Positions 54,552 to 63,735 are shown, counted from the first letter of the stretch. The stretch: 64,000 bases of DNA from Actinomycetales bacterium (GCA_017882885.1 JADGOQ010000019.1:1-64000); one strand, 5' to 3'. Made by a program: numbers and translations. The notes: generated from the sequence alone by a model not told the origin.

Positions 54552-57500
54552 ATGAACGCTCAGCAGCCCAGGTACCCCGGCATCCCCGACGTGATCAACG
54601 GCAACGGCGCCGTCGCCCACGTCATGAAGCACGTGTGCGGGGGCGTCATCGGCTACCCGATCACGCCGTCGACCGAGATCTCGGAACTGTACGAGGCGGC
54701 CCGCGCCGAGGGCTGCGTCAACGTCTGGGGCAAGCACCCGTTCTTCTTCGAGCCCGAGGGCGAACACTCGGCGCAGAGCGGCGCCCTCGGAGCGGCCCTC
54801 ACGGGCGGGCAATTCATCTCGAACGCCTCGTCCAGCCAGGGGATCCTGTACGCGATGGAGTCCCACTTCGTCACCGTCGGCAAGAAGATCGGCGGCTTCG
54901 TCCTCCAGTGCGCCGCCCGGGTGGTCTCGAAGCACTCCCTCAACGTGATGGCCGGGCACGACGACGTCTACGCCCTGCTGCCCTCCGGCTACACCATCCT
55001 GTTCGGCGCCAACCCGCAGGAGGCGGCCGACCTCGCGGCGATCTCCTACCGCGCCTCCGCGCTCTCGCTGATCCCCGTGGCCAACACCATGGACGGGTTC
55101 TCCACGAGCCACATGATGAGCGAGGCACTCCTTCCGGAGCCGGAGTTGCTTCGCGAGTACCTCGGCGACCCCGCCGGCCGGATCAAGGCGCCCACCGTGG
55201 CGCAGGAACTGCTCTTCGGCGCCAAGGGCAGGGTATTCCAGCTGCAGCAGTACCTGGGCCGCAGGGAGGCGGACTTCACCGAGGCGGACCTCGCGGGCGT
55301 GCTGGAGTTCCTGGACACCCACGGCGACGAGGTGGAGCGCGACAACGCGGGCCTTCTCGTGGACGACACGATCGCCTGGATCCCCGAGAAGCTCCACCGC
55401 CAGTGGCGGCGCCAGTGGGTCAACGCGTTCGAGAAGGGGACCCGCCAGTTGGTCCCCGCCCTCGTGGACCCGCACAACCCCGGCATGACCGGCCCGGTGC
55501 AGAACCAGCCGGACTTCCAGGCCGGTGCGGCCGACCACCGCACGCACTTCGCCGCCGACGTCCCGGCCCTCGTCCGCCGCGCCATGGGCGAGTACTCCGA
55601 ACTCACGGGACGTGACTACTCCCCCGTGCAGACCTACATGTGCGAGGACGCCGACTACGTGATGGTGGGCCTCGGCTCGGTGACGGAGGACGTCGAGGCC
55701 GTGCTCCCGTACCTCCGCAGCCTGGGCATGAAGGTGGGCCTGGCGGCCATCAAGCTGCTCCAGCCCTTCCCGGAATCGGAACTCGCGGCAGCGCTCATGG
55801 GCAAGAAGGCCATCACCGTCCTGGAGCGTTCGGACCAGATGGCGCTGACCGACCTCGTCACCAAGGCGCTGTTCAAGGCCCGCGAGAACGCCAACGGGGA
55901 GCGGTACCCCGGCATCCCGGCAATGGAGTCGTCGCCTGCCGTGACGTCGGCCATCTTCGGCCTCGGGGGCCACGACCTGCAGCCGCGCCACCTGATCGCC
56001 GCCTTCAAGAACATGGAGCACGGGACCGGTTCGCCGCTGGTGTACCTCGGAACCCAGTTCTTCGACGACGACGCCTCCCCCGCGATGGCCGACATCCAGG
56101 CCCGCCTCCGCGCCGCATACCCGGAGACCGAGCTGATGGCGCTCGAGACGGAGCCCAACCCGGTGCTGCTCCCCGCGTCCGCGATGCGGATCCGGTTCCA
56201 CTCGGTCGGCGGCTACGGCACGATCGCGACCGGGAAGCTGCTCACCGACATCCTGGCCGGAGTGCTCGACATGCACTCGAAGTCGGCGCCCAAGTACGGC
56301 TCCGAGAAGAGCGGCGCCGCGACGAACTACTACATCACGCTCAGCCCCGAGCCGGTGAAGATCACCAATGCGGAGCTGGAGGACGTCGAGGTCGTCATCT
56401 CGCCGGACCACAAGGTCTTTGCCCACACCGATCCCCTGAAGGGGCTCGTCGAGGGCGGCACCTTCATGATGCAGACCAACCTCTCCCCCGTGGACGTGTG
56501 GCGTGAGCTGCCCCGCAAGGCGCGCAGGATGATCCGCGCGAAGAAGATCAACTTCTACATCGTGGACGCCTTCGCGGTGGCCAAGCAGCACGCACCCACC
56601 GCCGAGCTCGAGACCCGGATGATGGGCATCGCCTTCATCGGCGCCGTCGCCGCGCATGTCGACCGCGTGGCGGCCGGCGCGTCGCGCGAGGAGATCCTGG
56701 GGAAGGTGCGCCAGCAGATCGTCAAGAAGTTCGGACGCAAGGGCGCCGCTGTCGTCGAAGCCAACATGGCCGTGATCCGCGACGGCGTCGAGGTCACCCG
56801 CCGCGTGGACTACGACTCCGAGGAGATCCTGGCGATCAGCGACGACGTCGCGCCCGTCCGGTTGCGAACCGTTGCGTTGTCGAAGACCATCAGCGCGCAG
56901 GACGGTTGCTCCAGCTGCGCCGGGCTCTTCGACGCCGAATACTACGAGCGGATGGTCGCGAAGCCGTTCCGTGAGGGCACGATCGGCGAGGCGCCGGTCC
57001 TTCCCGGCACCGGTCTGTTCATGCCACCCGGCACTGCCGCCGGCAAGGACAAGGGCCTCTTCCGTCGCACCGTCCCGGTCTTCCAGGCCGACCTCTGCAC
57101 GGGCTGCATGGAATGTGCGCTGGTCTGCCCGGACGCCGCCATCCCGAACACCGTCATCGAGATCGACACCCTGCTGCTGACCGGAATCCGCGAGAGCTAC
57201 GCGGAGGACGTGGACCGGAACCTGCTGCGGGCGCGAGTCCCTGAACTGGCCGGGGCGGTCCGGGCGCTGTACAGGCAGACGAAGGGCGACCGCGCCTTCT
57301 CAGCCCTGGTGTCCGAGGCGGCCGCCGCTCTCGTGGCCGCCGAGCCGGCACTCCGCCACCCCATCGACGCACTCGTCGCGGCGCTCGAGCACTTCCCGGT
57401 GGCGCGCACTCGCGCCTTCTTCGACTCCATGGAGAAGAAGGAGTCCGGTTCGGGCGCCCTCTTCACGGCCACGGTGGACCCGTGGAAGTGCACGGGCTGC

Positions 57501-59558
57501 CTCGAGTGTGTGGACGTCTGTGGACCCAACGCCCTGGTGCCCAGCGAGCAGGACGTCGACCTGCTGGACATGCTCCAGGAGCGTTTCGAGTTCCTCACCG
57601 AGCTGCCGAACACCCCGGAGCGGTACTCCGAGGTCCTCCCCGGGCCCGGCGGCGACCCCAAGAGGATGCTGCTGGACCACGACAACTACTACGCGACGAC
57701 GGGTGGCCACGGCGGCTGCCGCGGGTGCGGTGAGGTCACCTCGATCCGCCTGGTCACCTCGACGAGCCACGCGATCACCGAGAAGCGCCAGCAGCGCCAT
57801 CTGACGGAACTGGAGGACGTCGTCGACCGGCTGACCGACCGGCTCGCCACCATTCCCCCGGAGGAGGCGGACCGCCGCCGCCGGGTAGGCGAGATCCTCG
57901 AGACGCTGGAGAAGCGCCTCTACCTCTACGAGGGTGGACCGACCGGGAGCGGGCCGTCGGGCACGGTCATCGCGAACTCGACCGGCTGCTCGAGTGTCTA
58001 CGCCTCGACGATGCCGTTCAACTCCTACACGGACCCGTGGGTCAACAGCCTCTTCCAGGACGCCCAGCCCCTCGCGAAGGGCCTCTTCGAGGGCATCGCG
58101 GCGCAGGCCGTGGGAGACGTCAAGGCGCTGCGGCTGGCACGCCTGGAACTCAAAGGGGCCTACGACCCCGCGCGGGACGACGAGGCGCTCCGGATGCTCT
58201 CGTGGCAGGAGTTCACCACCGCGGAAATGGACCTGCTCCCGATGATGCTGACGATCGGGGGCGACGGCGCCACCTATGACATCGGCTTCGGCGCACTCTC
58301 CCGCATCCTCACGACCAACACCCCGATCAAGGTGATGGTGCTGAACAGCGGGGCATACTCGAACACCGGCGGCCAGGCCTCCACCGCGAGCTTCACGTCC
58401 CAGGACTCCGACCTCTCCCGGGCGGGCGCCGCACACCACGGCAAGCAGGAGTCCCGGAAGGAGCTGGGGCTCATCGCCTCGTTCCACCCGAACGTGTTCG
58501 TGGTCTCGACCTGCACCGCGTTCCAGGCGCACTTCCTCAAGAACACCCTCGAGTTCCTCAGCGAGCAGCACATGCCGGCCGTGATGGACGTGTACACGCC
58601 GTGCCAGTCCGAGCACGGCGTGGCCGACGACGCCGCGAACCGGCGGGCGCGCATGGCGGTCAAGTCGCGTGTGAACCCGCTGTTCGTGCATGACCCGCGC
58701 CTGGGTGACAACATCCACGATCGGTTCTCGCTGGATGGAAACCCGGAACCGACGAAGACCTGGTCCACCAACAAGCTGGAGTACGTGGACACCTCGGGGA
58801 GCCTGCAGCTCCTCACCACGGTGGTGACCCCAGCGGACTTCGCCCTGGCGGAGACCCGGTTCAAGTCCCAGTTCCGCAAGCTACGCCGGGAGGAGGAGGC
58901 GGCCGCCCTGCCCGTCTACGAGTACATCGAACTGGACGAAGCTGACAAGGCCGGGCACATCCCGTTCGTCCACACCACCGACCCCGACATGCACCTCCTG
59001 AAGATGGTCTGCTCCCCGGAGATGATCGCCCTGGTGGAGGACCGCCGCCGCAACTGGCAGCTGCTCCAGTACCTCGCCGGCCAGGACGTGGACAAGCTCA
59101 CCTCGCTGCACAAGACCCAACTCGCCGAGCTGCAGGCCAGGTACGACGAGGCCACCACCGCGCGCGAGACATCCCTGGACGACATCGCGCGGATGATGGC
59201 GGAGCTGGCCGAGTCCGGCACGATGCCCGCCACCGCACCGCTCGCGGCGGCCGCGGCCACCGTGGCCGTGAGTGCGCCCGCGCAGGCCGCCGCCGCGGTG
59301 GCCACTGCGACGGCGTCGTCGGGACCGCGGCCGGTGGTCTCCCTGGCGGAGGCCGACCAGACCCTGTGCACCGACTGCAAGACGTGCTACCAGGAGATGC
59401 CGGAGATCTTCGAGCCCGTGCGCGTGATCGTCGACGGCGAGGCGCGGACGGTGGCCCGGATCATCCCGGGGGCGCTCGAGCAGCTGCAGGTGACCCCGGA
59501 CGTCGAGGCGCGCATCAAGAAGATCGTGGCCAACTGCGACTCCGAGATCATCCGATGA
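54552..59558 (+). CDS. nifJ: Large pyruvate:ferredoxin (2-oxoacid:acceptor) oxidoreductase, single chain, extended form
   Basis: Oxidatively decarboxylates pyruvate (or a related 2-oxoacid) to the acyl-CoA, passing electrons to ferredoxin-type acceptors. The 1668 residues exceed the usual ~1170-1200. Order: pyrimidine-binding domain with GGVIGYPITPSTEISELYE near 30; a domain II near 370-530; gamma domain with VGGYGTIATGKLL near 553; CTGCMECALVCP near 849; a second cluster CTGCLECVDVCG near 980 (CG, not CP); TPP domain with GGCRGCGEV near 1053 and GDGATYDIGFGALSR near 1236, then NSGAYSNTGGQASTA near 1262; an Ala-rich linker near 1555-1590 and a C-terminal CTDCKTCYQE ferredoxin-like end near 1605. 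ATG 54552 is chosen; an in-frame ATG at 54405 would add a Pro-rich tail not seen in the family. Coupled (ATGA) to the next gene. Confidence 0.92.
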   Translation: MNAQQPRYPGIPDVINGNGAVAHVMKHVCGGVIGYPITPSTEISELYEAARAEGCVNVWGKHPFFFEPEGEHSAQSGALGAALTGGQFISNASSSQGILYAMESHFVTVGKKIGGFVLQCAARVVSKHSLNVMAGHDDVYALLPSGYTILFGANPQEAADLAAISYRASALSLIPVANTMDGFSTSHMMSEALLPEPELLREYLGDPAGRIKAPTVAQELLFGAKGRVFQLQQYLGRREADFTEADLAGVLEFLDTHGDEVERDNAGLLVDDTIAWIPEKLHRQWRRQWVNAFEKGTRQLVPALVDPHNPGMTGPVQNQPDFQAGAADHRTHFAADVPALVRRAMGEYSELTGRDYSPVQTYMCEDADYVMVGLGSVTEDVEAVLPYLRSLGMKVGLAAIKLLQPFPESELAAALMGKKAITVLERSDQMALTDLVTKALFKARENANGERYPGIPAMESSPAVTSAIFGLGGHDLQPRHLIAAFKNMEHGTGSPLVYLGTQFFDDDASPAMADIQARLRAAYPETELMALETEPNPVLLPASAMRIRFHSVGGYGTIATGKLLTDILAGVLDMHSKSAPKYGSEKSGAATNYYITLSPEPVKITNAELEDVEVVISPDHKVFAHTDPLKGLVEGGTFMMQTNLSPVDVWRELPRKARRMIRAKKINFYIVDAFAVAKQHAPTAELETRMMGIAFIGAVAAHVDRVAAGASREEILGKVRQQIVKKFGRKGAAVVEANMAVIRDGVEVTRRVDYDSEEILAISDDVAPVRLRTVALSKTISAQDGCSSCAGLFDAEYYERMVAKPFREGTIGEAPVLPGTGLFMPPGTAAGKDKGLFRRTVPVFQADLCTGCMECALVCPDAAIPNTVIEIDTLLLTGIRESYAEDVDRNLLRARVPELAGAVRALYRQTKGDRAFSALVSEAAAALVAAEPALRHPIDALVAALEHFPVARTRAFFDSMEKKESGSGALFTATVDPWKCTGCLECVDVCGPNALVPSEQDVDLLDMLQERFEFLTELPNTPERYSEVLPGPGGDPKRMLLDHDNYYATTGGHGGCRGCGEVTSIRLVTSTSHAITEKRQQRHLTELEDVVDRLTDRLATIPPEEADRRRRVGEILETLEKRLYLYEGGPTGSGPSGTVIANSTGCSSVYASTMPFNSYTDPWVNSLFQDAQPLAKGLFEGIAAQAVGDVKALRLARLELKGAYDPARDDEALRMLSWQEFTTAEMDLLPMMLTIGGDGATYDIGFGALSRILTTNTPIKVMVLNSGAYSNTGGQASTASFTSQDSDLSRAGAAHHGKQESRKELGLIASFHPNVFVVSTCTAFQAHFLKNTLEFLSEQHMPAVMDVYTPCQSEHGVADDAANRRARMAVKSRVNPLFVHDPRLGDNIHDRFSLDGNPEPTKTWSTNKLEYVDTSGSLQLLTTVVTPADFALAETRFKSQFRKLRREEEAAALPVYEYIELDEADKAGHIPFVHTTDPDMHLLKMVCSPEMIALVEDRRRNWQLLQYLAGQDVDKLTSLHKTQLAELQARYDEATTARETSLDDIARMMAELAESGTMPATAPLAAAAATVAVSAPAQAAAAVATATASSGPRPVVSLAEADQTLCTDCKTCYQEMPEIFEPVRVIVDGEARTVARIIPGALEQLQVTPDVEARIKKIVANCDSEIIR

Positions 59559-62383
59559 GCACCGTGACCGGCGGGGACATCCGCCAGTACCTCAGCGCGC
59601 GGGAGGCGCTCGAGAGCACGAGGCAACAGCTCGAGGAGCTGGAGAAGTCCGAGGCCGTGGGATCGTTCAACTCCCAGCTCGCCGTGCTGCGCCAGCACCT
59701 CGCGAGCAACCCGCGACAGTTCCGCGACATGTTCATCAGCTCCGGGATGGGCGCGGTGGCCGCGGAGTTCCAGAAGGACGAACTCGGTGCCGAGTTCACC
59801 CGCACCCTGTGGGACATGCTGGTGCGGGACGACGACGGTTCCACCGTGGTGATGAGGTTCCTCTGGGACCTGCCGCTGCGCCTGAAGCGCAAGTTCATCC
59901 GCGCGCTCGACGCCCACATGACCGAGCGGTACCCGATGTTCGCGGGCCTGTCGGAGGCCTGGCCGGCGGGGAACAACATCCGGCCGTACATCCGCGAACC
60001 CGAGGTGCGCGCGACGGACTTCGAGCTCGTCAACCAGGGCTACCTGGGCTACCGGAGCATCGGCTACAGCCAGCGGGAGGTGGACCTGTTCGTCTGGCTC
60101 GAGGCGTTGCGCGACAAGCAGTGCGCCGACAGCCCGTGCGAACTCGGTGTCCTTCTCGAGGGCCGGAAGGAGCGCAAGGGCGGCTGCCCGGTGCAGATCC
60201 ACATCCCCTCGATGCTCGACCTGCTGGGCAAGGGCAAGTTCCGGGAGGCCCTGGAACTCCTCGAGGGCTGCAACCCCCTCCCGAACGTGACCGGGCGGGT
60301 CTGCCCCCAGGAGGTGCAGTGCCAGGGCGTGTGCGCCCACCTCAAGCGGCCGATCGAGATCGGCCAGCTGGAGTGGTTCCTGCCCCAGCGGGAGAAGGCC
60401 GTCGAGCCCGACTCGATCGTGGCCCGGTACGGCGGGCGCCCGGACCCCTGGCGCAAGGCCGCGAAGCCCCCGATCGCCATTGTGGGTTCCGGTCCCTCGG
60501 GCCTGATCAACGCGTTCCTCCTCGCGGCGGAGGGCTTCCCCGTCACCGTGTTCGAGGCCTTCCATGAGCTCGGCGGCGTCCTCCGGTACGGCATCCCCGA
60601 GTTCCGGCTGCCCAACGAGCTCATCGACGACGTCGTCGCCAAGATCAGGCTGCTCGGCGGCCGGTTCGTCACGAACTTCGTGGTGGGCAAGACCGCCAGC
60701 CTCCAGGACCTGCGCGATGCCGGCTTCTGGCGCATCTTCGTGGGCAGCGGCGCGGGCCTCCCCCAGTTCATGAACGTGCCCGGGGAACACCTGCTCAACG
60801 TCATGTCCGCGAACGAGTTCCTCACCCGCGTGAACCTGATGCAGGCGCGGCGGGAGGACTACGACACCCCACTGCCGGAGGTGCGCGGCAAGCGCATCAT
60901 GGTCGTCGGCGGCGGCAACACCGCCATGGATGCGGCCCGAACCGCCCACCGCCTCGGGGGTCGCGTCACCATCGCGTACCGCCGCACGCAGAGCGAGATG
61001 CCTGCCCGGGTGGAGGAGCTGCACCACGCACTCGAGGAGGGCATCGAGCTGGCGGTGCTCCGCGCCCCCAGCGAGTTCGTGGGCGACGACAGAACGCACT
61101 TCGTCAAGGCGGCCGTGCTCGACATCATGCAACTCGGGGAGCCGGACGCGTCCGGACGTCGCCGCCCGGTCGCAACCGGGGAGAAGCAGACCGTGCGCAC
61201 CGACCTCGTGATCATGGCGCTCGGCAACGCGTCGAACCCGATCATCAAGGACTCGCAGCCGGACCTCGAGACCACCAAGTGGGGGAACATCGCCGTCCGC
61301 GAGGGCTCCCAGGAGACCTCCCTCGAGGGCGTCTTCAGCGGTGGCGACGCCGCCCGCGGCGGTTCCACGGCGATCCGCGCCGCGGGCGACGGACAGGCGG
61401 CCGCGCGTGAGATCGCGAAGGCGGCCACGCTGGACGCGGACGATGTCCGGGCGCGTGTGCAGGCCGCCAATGCCTATTCGAAGCTCGCCGCCGCCGAGGC
61501 GCGCATCCTCGGGAAGGTCGAGCTCGCCGGCGGGATCGTCGAGTTCACGGTGTACGCCCCGATGGTGGCGAAGGCGGCGCGCGCCGGTCAGTTCGTCCGC
61601 GTGCTCGGCTGGCCCAAGGGCGAGCTCATCCCGCTGACGCTGGCGGACTGGGATGCCGCGGCGGGCACGATCACGCTGGTGATCCAGGGCATGGGTACCA
61701 GCTCGATCGAGATGAATCGCATGCGGGTCGGGGACTCCTTCGCGGGGATCGCGGGTCCGCTCGGCCTGCCGAGCGTGCTGCACCGCTACGGCCCCGACCA
61801 GACGGTGGTGTTCACCGCGGGCGGCGTCGGGCTCCCCCCGGTGTACCCGATCGCGCGGGAGCACCTCCGCCGCGGCAACCACGTCACCCTGATCTCGGGT
61901 TTCCGCACGGAGTCCCTGCAGTTCTGGACCGGCGAGGCGGAGCGACTCGGCTTGCTCAAGGCCGAGTTCGGGGACCAGCTCGACGTGGTCCTCACCAGCG
62001 ACGATGGCAGCTTCGGCATCAAGGGCTTTGTGACGACGCCGCTTGAGGCGATGCTGGAGGCCAACAGGCGAGGCGAAGGCCGGCAGGTGGCCGAGGTCGT
62101 GACGATCGGACCGCCGCTCATGATGCGGGCGGTCACCACCCTGACGCGGGGCTACGGCGTCCACACCGTGGCGAGTCTCAACTCGATCATGGTGGACGCC
62201 ACCGGGATGTGCGGGGCCTGCATGGTGCCGGTCACCGTCGACGGCAAGCTCGTGCGCAAGCACGCCTGCATCGACGGCCCGGAGATCGACGCCCACATCA
62301 TCGACTGGGACATGTACCTGCCGCGGTTCACGCAGTTCCGCACCCAGGAACAGCGCGCGATGGTGAGCCACGACCTCACCTGA
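59555..62383 (+). CDS. Fused NfnB-NfnA-like flavoprotein (NADH/NADPH:ferredoxin transhydrogenase type)
   Basis: A 942-residue iron-sulphur flavoprotein. Residues 1-170 are helical with no family recognised. Residues 185-660 are a GltD/NfnB-type unit: Cys residues in QCADSPCELG near 189, GGCPVQIHIP near 209 and GCNPLPNVTGRVCPQEVQC near 239-257 for [4Fe-4S] clusters; FAD site AIVGSGPSGLINAFLLA near 308; NADPH site VVGGGNTAMDAARTAHRLG near 450. Residues 665-940 are an NfnA/PyrK-like unit: FAD part GQFVRVLGWPKGELIPLTL near 680, NAD part FTAGGVGLPPVYPIA near 750, and a [2Fe-2S] motif MVDATGMCGACMV near 878-890 plus KHACIDGPEIDA. The Asp in MVDATGMCG is the unusual cluster ligand known in NfnA. Couples to PFOR by ATGA. 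Confidence 0.85.
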   Translation: MSTVTGGDIRQYLSAREALESTRQQLEELEKSEAVGSFNSQLAVLRQHLASNPRQFRDMFISSGMGAVAAEFQKDELGAEFTRTLWDMLVRDDDGSTVVMRFLWDLPLRLKRKFIRALDAHMTERYPMFAGLSEAWPAGNNIRPYIREPEVRATDFELVNQGYLGYRSIGYSQREVDLFVWLEALRDKQCADSPCELGVLLEGRKERKGGCPVQIHIPSMLDLLGKGKFREALELLEGCNPLPNVTGRVCPQEVQCQGVCAHLKRPIEIGQLEWFLPQREKAVEPDSIVARYGGRPDPWRKAAKPPIAIVGSGPSGLINAFLLAAEGFPVTVFEAFHELGGVLRYGIPEFRLPNELIDDVVAKIRLLGGRFVTNFVVGKTASLQDLRDAGFWRIFVGSGAGLPQFMNVPGEHLLNVMSANEFLTRVNLMQARREDYDTPLPEVRGKRIMVVGGGNTAMDAARTAHRLGGRVTIAYRRTQSEMPARVEELHHALEEGIELAVLRAPSEFVGDDRTHFVKAAVLDIMQLGEPDASGRRRPVATGEKQTVRTDLVIMALGNASNPIIKDSQPDLETTKWGNIAVREGSQETSLEGVFSGGDAARGGSTAIRAAGDGQAAAREIAKAATLDADDVRARVQAANAYSKLAAAEARILGKVELAGGIVEFTVYAPMVAKAARAGQFVRVLGWPKGELIPLTLADWDAAAGTITLVIQGMGTSSIEMNRMRVGDSFAGIAGPLGLPSVLHRYGPDQTVVFTAGGVGLPPVYPIAREHLRRGNHVTLISGFRTESLQFWTGEAERLGLLKAEFGDQLDVVLTSDDGSFGIKGFVTTPLEAMLEANRRGEGRQVAEVVTIGPPLMMRAVTTLTRGYGVHTVASLNSIMVDATGMCGACMVPVTVDGKLVRKHACIDGPEIDAHIIDWDMYLPRFTQFRTQEQRAMVSHDLT

Positions 62384-62384
62384 G

Positions 62385-62439
62385 TCATGACGGTTGGGGG
62401 GGCGGTTCCGCGGCGGAGCCGCCCCCCCAACCGTCATGA
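62385..62439. repeat. Long palindrome with 26-bp stem between nfn fusion and guaD
   Basis: Arms 62385-62405 and 62419-62439 are perfectly complementary over 21 bp (TCATGACGGTTGGGG... with seven G against seven C). The 13-nt loop folds further, giving a 26-bp stem with one wobble and a 3-nt loop. It begins one base after the nfn stop codon (TGA 62381-62383) and ends seven bases before the guaD ATG. There is no T-run. Confidence 0.9.
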
Positions 62440-62446
62440 TTGGCGC

Positions 62447-62917
62447 ATGGGTACCGATGCCGAGTGGCTCTTGCGGGCAATCGACCTGGCGACCGCGAAC
62501 GTCGCCGACGGCGGCGGGCCATTCGGCGCCGTCGTCGCAGCGGGTGGTGCGGTGGTGGGTGCGGGCGCCAACCGGGTGACGGCGTCGCTCGACCCGACGG
62601 CGCACGGCGAGATCGTGGCGATGCGCAACGCATGCCTCCGCACCCGTGACTTCAGCCTTGCGGGCGCCACCCTCTACACCTCCTGCGAGCCGTGCCCCAT
62701 GTGCCTCTCAGCCGCGCTCTGGGCGCGGGTCGACCGAGTGGTCTACGCGGCGGATCGTCACGATGCCGCCGCCGCGGGTTTCGACGACGCCGCCTTCCAC
62801 GGCCTGCTCCGCACCGACGACTCCGGCTGGCCGCTCGTCGTCGAGCACCTCAGCGTTCCCGAGGCGAGCCGCCCATTCGACGCTTGGCGGGCGAACGAGG
62901 CGCGCATCCCCTACTGA
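62447..62917 (+). CDS. guaD: Guanine deaminase (cytidine-deaminase fold)
   Basis: Hydrolyses guanine to xanthine and ammonia. The 156 residues match the small bacterial GuaD type: GGGPFGAVVAAGGAVVG near 22, zinc-binding His and catalytic Glu in DPTAHGEIVAMRNA near 49-62, zinc Cys pair in YTSCEPCPMCLSAALWAR near 76-93, then YAADRHDAAAAGFDD near 99, and the C-terminal PFDAWRANEARIPY that ends in the Tyr needed by this family. TadA-type tRNA deaminases differ in these last two parts. ATG at 62447; an upstream in-frame ATG would translate the palindrome and is rejected. Confidence 0.9.
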   Translation: MGTDAEWLLRAIDLATANVADGGGPFGAVVAAGGAVVGAGANRVTASLDPTAHGEIVAMRNACLRTRDFSLAGATLYTSCEPCPMCLSAALWARVDRVVYAADRHDAAAAGFDDAAFHGLLRTDDSGWPLVVEHLSVPEASRPFDAWRANEARIPY

Positions 62918-62959
62918 GAAGAGCAGCGGGACACGCGCCTCGCCCGATCCCGGTGCGAG

Positions 62960-63673
62960 TCAGCCCTTCCGGATCGTGGCCTCCACTTCCTCGGCGGAGA
63001 TCGGGCGCGTGCAGAAGAACCAGTCCTCGCACTCGATGCCCTCGACAGCGCCCTCCATCCGGTCCTTGGCCACGCCGCAGGAACCCGCGGTGGGCACGAT
63101 GACCCGTTCGCCGGGCCGCCAGTCCGCCGGCAGCGCCACCTCGAACGCGTCAGCGGTCTGCAGGGCCTTGACCACGCGGAGCAGTTCGTCGAAGTTCCGC
63201 CCGACGCTGAGTGGGTAGTAGATGATCGTCCGGATAATGCCCTTGGGGTCGATGAAGAAGACGGCGCGCACGGCCTTCGTCGTGGCCTCGCCCGGCATGA
63301 TCATGCCGTACTTCCGAGCGACATTCATGGTGATGTCCTCGATCAGCGGGAACGTGACCTCCACGTTCTCCATGTCCCGGAACCTGATCTTCTCCTTGAT
63401 GGTCCGCAGCCACGCGATGTGGCTGTAGAGGCCATCAACCGAGAGCCCCACCAACTCGGTGTTGTATGCGAGGAATTCGTCCTGCATCGTCGCAAAGGTC
63501 ATGAATTCGCTCGTGCACACGGGCGTGAAGTCGGCCGGGTGCGAGAAGAGGATCACCCACTTCCCCTCGTAGTCGGCTGGGAAGTTGATCATGCCCTGGG
63601 TCGTGACCGCGGTGAACGCCGGGGCGGCGTCCCCGATACGCGGCATTGCGGGAGCTGCGGCTTCGTCGCTCAT
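62960..63673 (-). CDS. Peroxiredoxin (AhpC/Prx6-like, archaeal long type)
   Basis: Reduces peroxides by a peroxidatic Cys. The 237 residues have the active site FSHPADFTPVCTSEF near 47-61 with Thr and Cys, the Arg of the catalytic set in the VRAVFFIDPKGIIRTII region near 133, GRNFDELLRVVKALQ near 158, and a C-terminal Cys cluster TAGSCGVAKDRMEG and CEDWFFCTRPISAEE near 193-225, as in thermophile-type long peroxiredoxins. ATG at 63673 with GGAAGGAACGAG upstream. A 12-base inverted repeat stands at 63706-63735 in the promoter region. Confidence 0.92.
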   Translation of the reverse strand: MSDEAAAPAMPRIGDAAPAFTAVTTQGMINFPADYEGKWVILFSHPADFTPVCTSEFMTFATMQDEFLAYNTELVGLSVDGLYSHIAWLRTIKEKIRFRDMENVEVTFPLIEDITMNVARKYGMIMPGEATTKAVRAVFFIDPKGIIRTIIYYPLSVGRNFDELLRVVKALQTADAFEVALPADWRPGERVIVPTAGSCGVAKDRMEGAVEGIECEDWFFCTRPISAEEVEATIRKG

Positions 63674-63705
63674 CAGCTCGTTCCTTCCTGTGATGGTTCG
63701 ATGGC

Positions 63706-63735
63706 CGAACGACCGTCCACCTGACGGTTCGTTCG
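63706..63735. promoter_or_regulatory. Inverted repeat upstream of the peroxiredoxin gene (possible operator)
   Basis: CGAACGACCGT (63706-63716) and ACGGTTCGTTCG (63724-63735) form an inverted repeat with one extra base, 33 bp upstream of the peroxiredoxin start. It could bind a redox-responsive regulator; no known consensus was matched. Confidence 0.4.

Noticed and set aside
54376-54555. 59-codon upstream frame overlapping the PFOR start as ATGA
   Set aside because: Arg/Pro/Ser-rich content with no recognisable domain, and the ribosome site touches the GTG directly; more likely untranslated leader.
62387-62446. Extended guaD start through the palindrome
   Set aside because: It would translate one arm of a perfect inverted repeat; the ATG at 62447 gives the normal family length.
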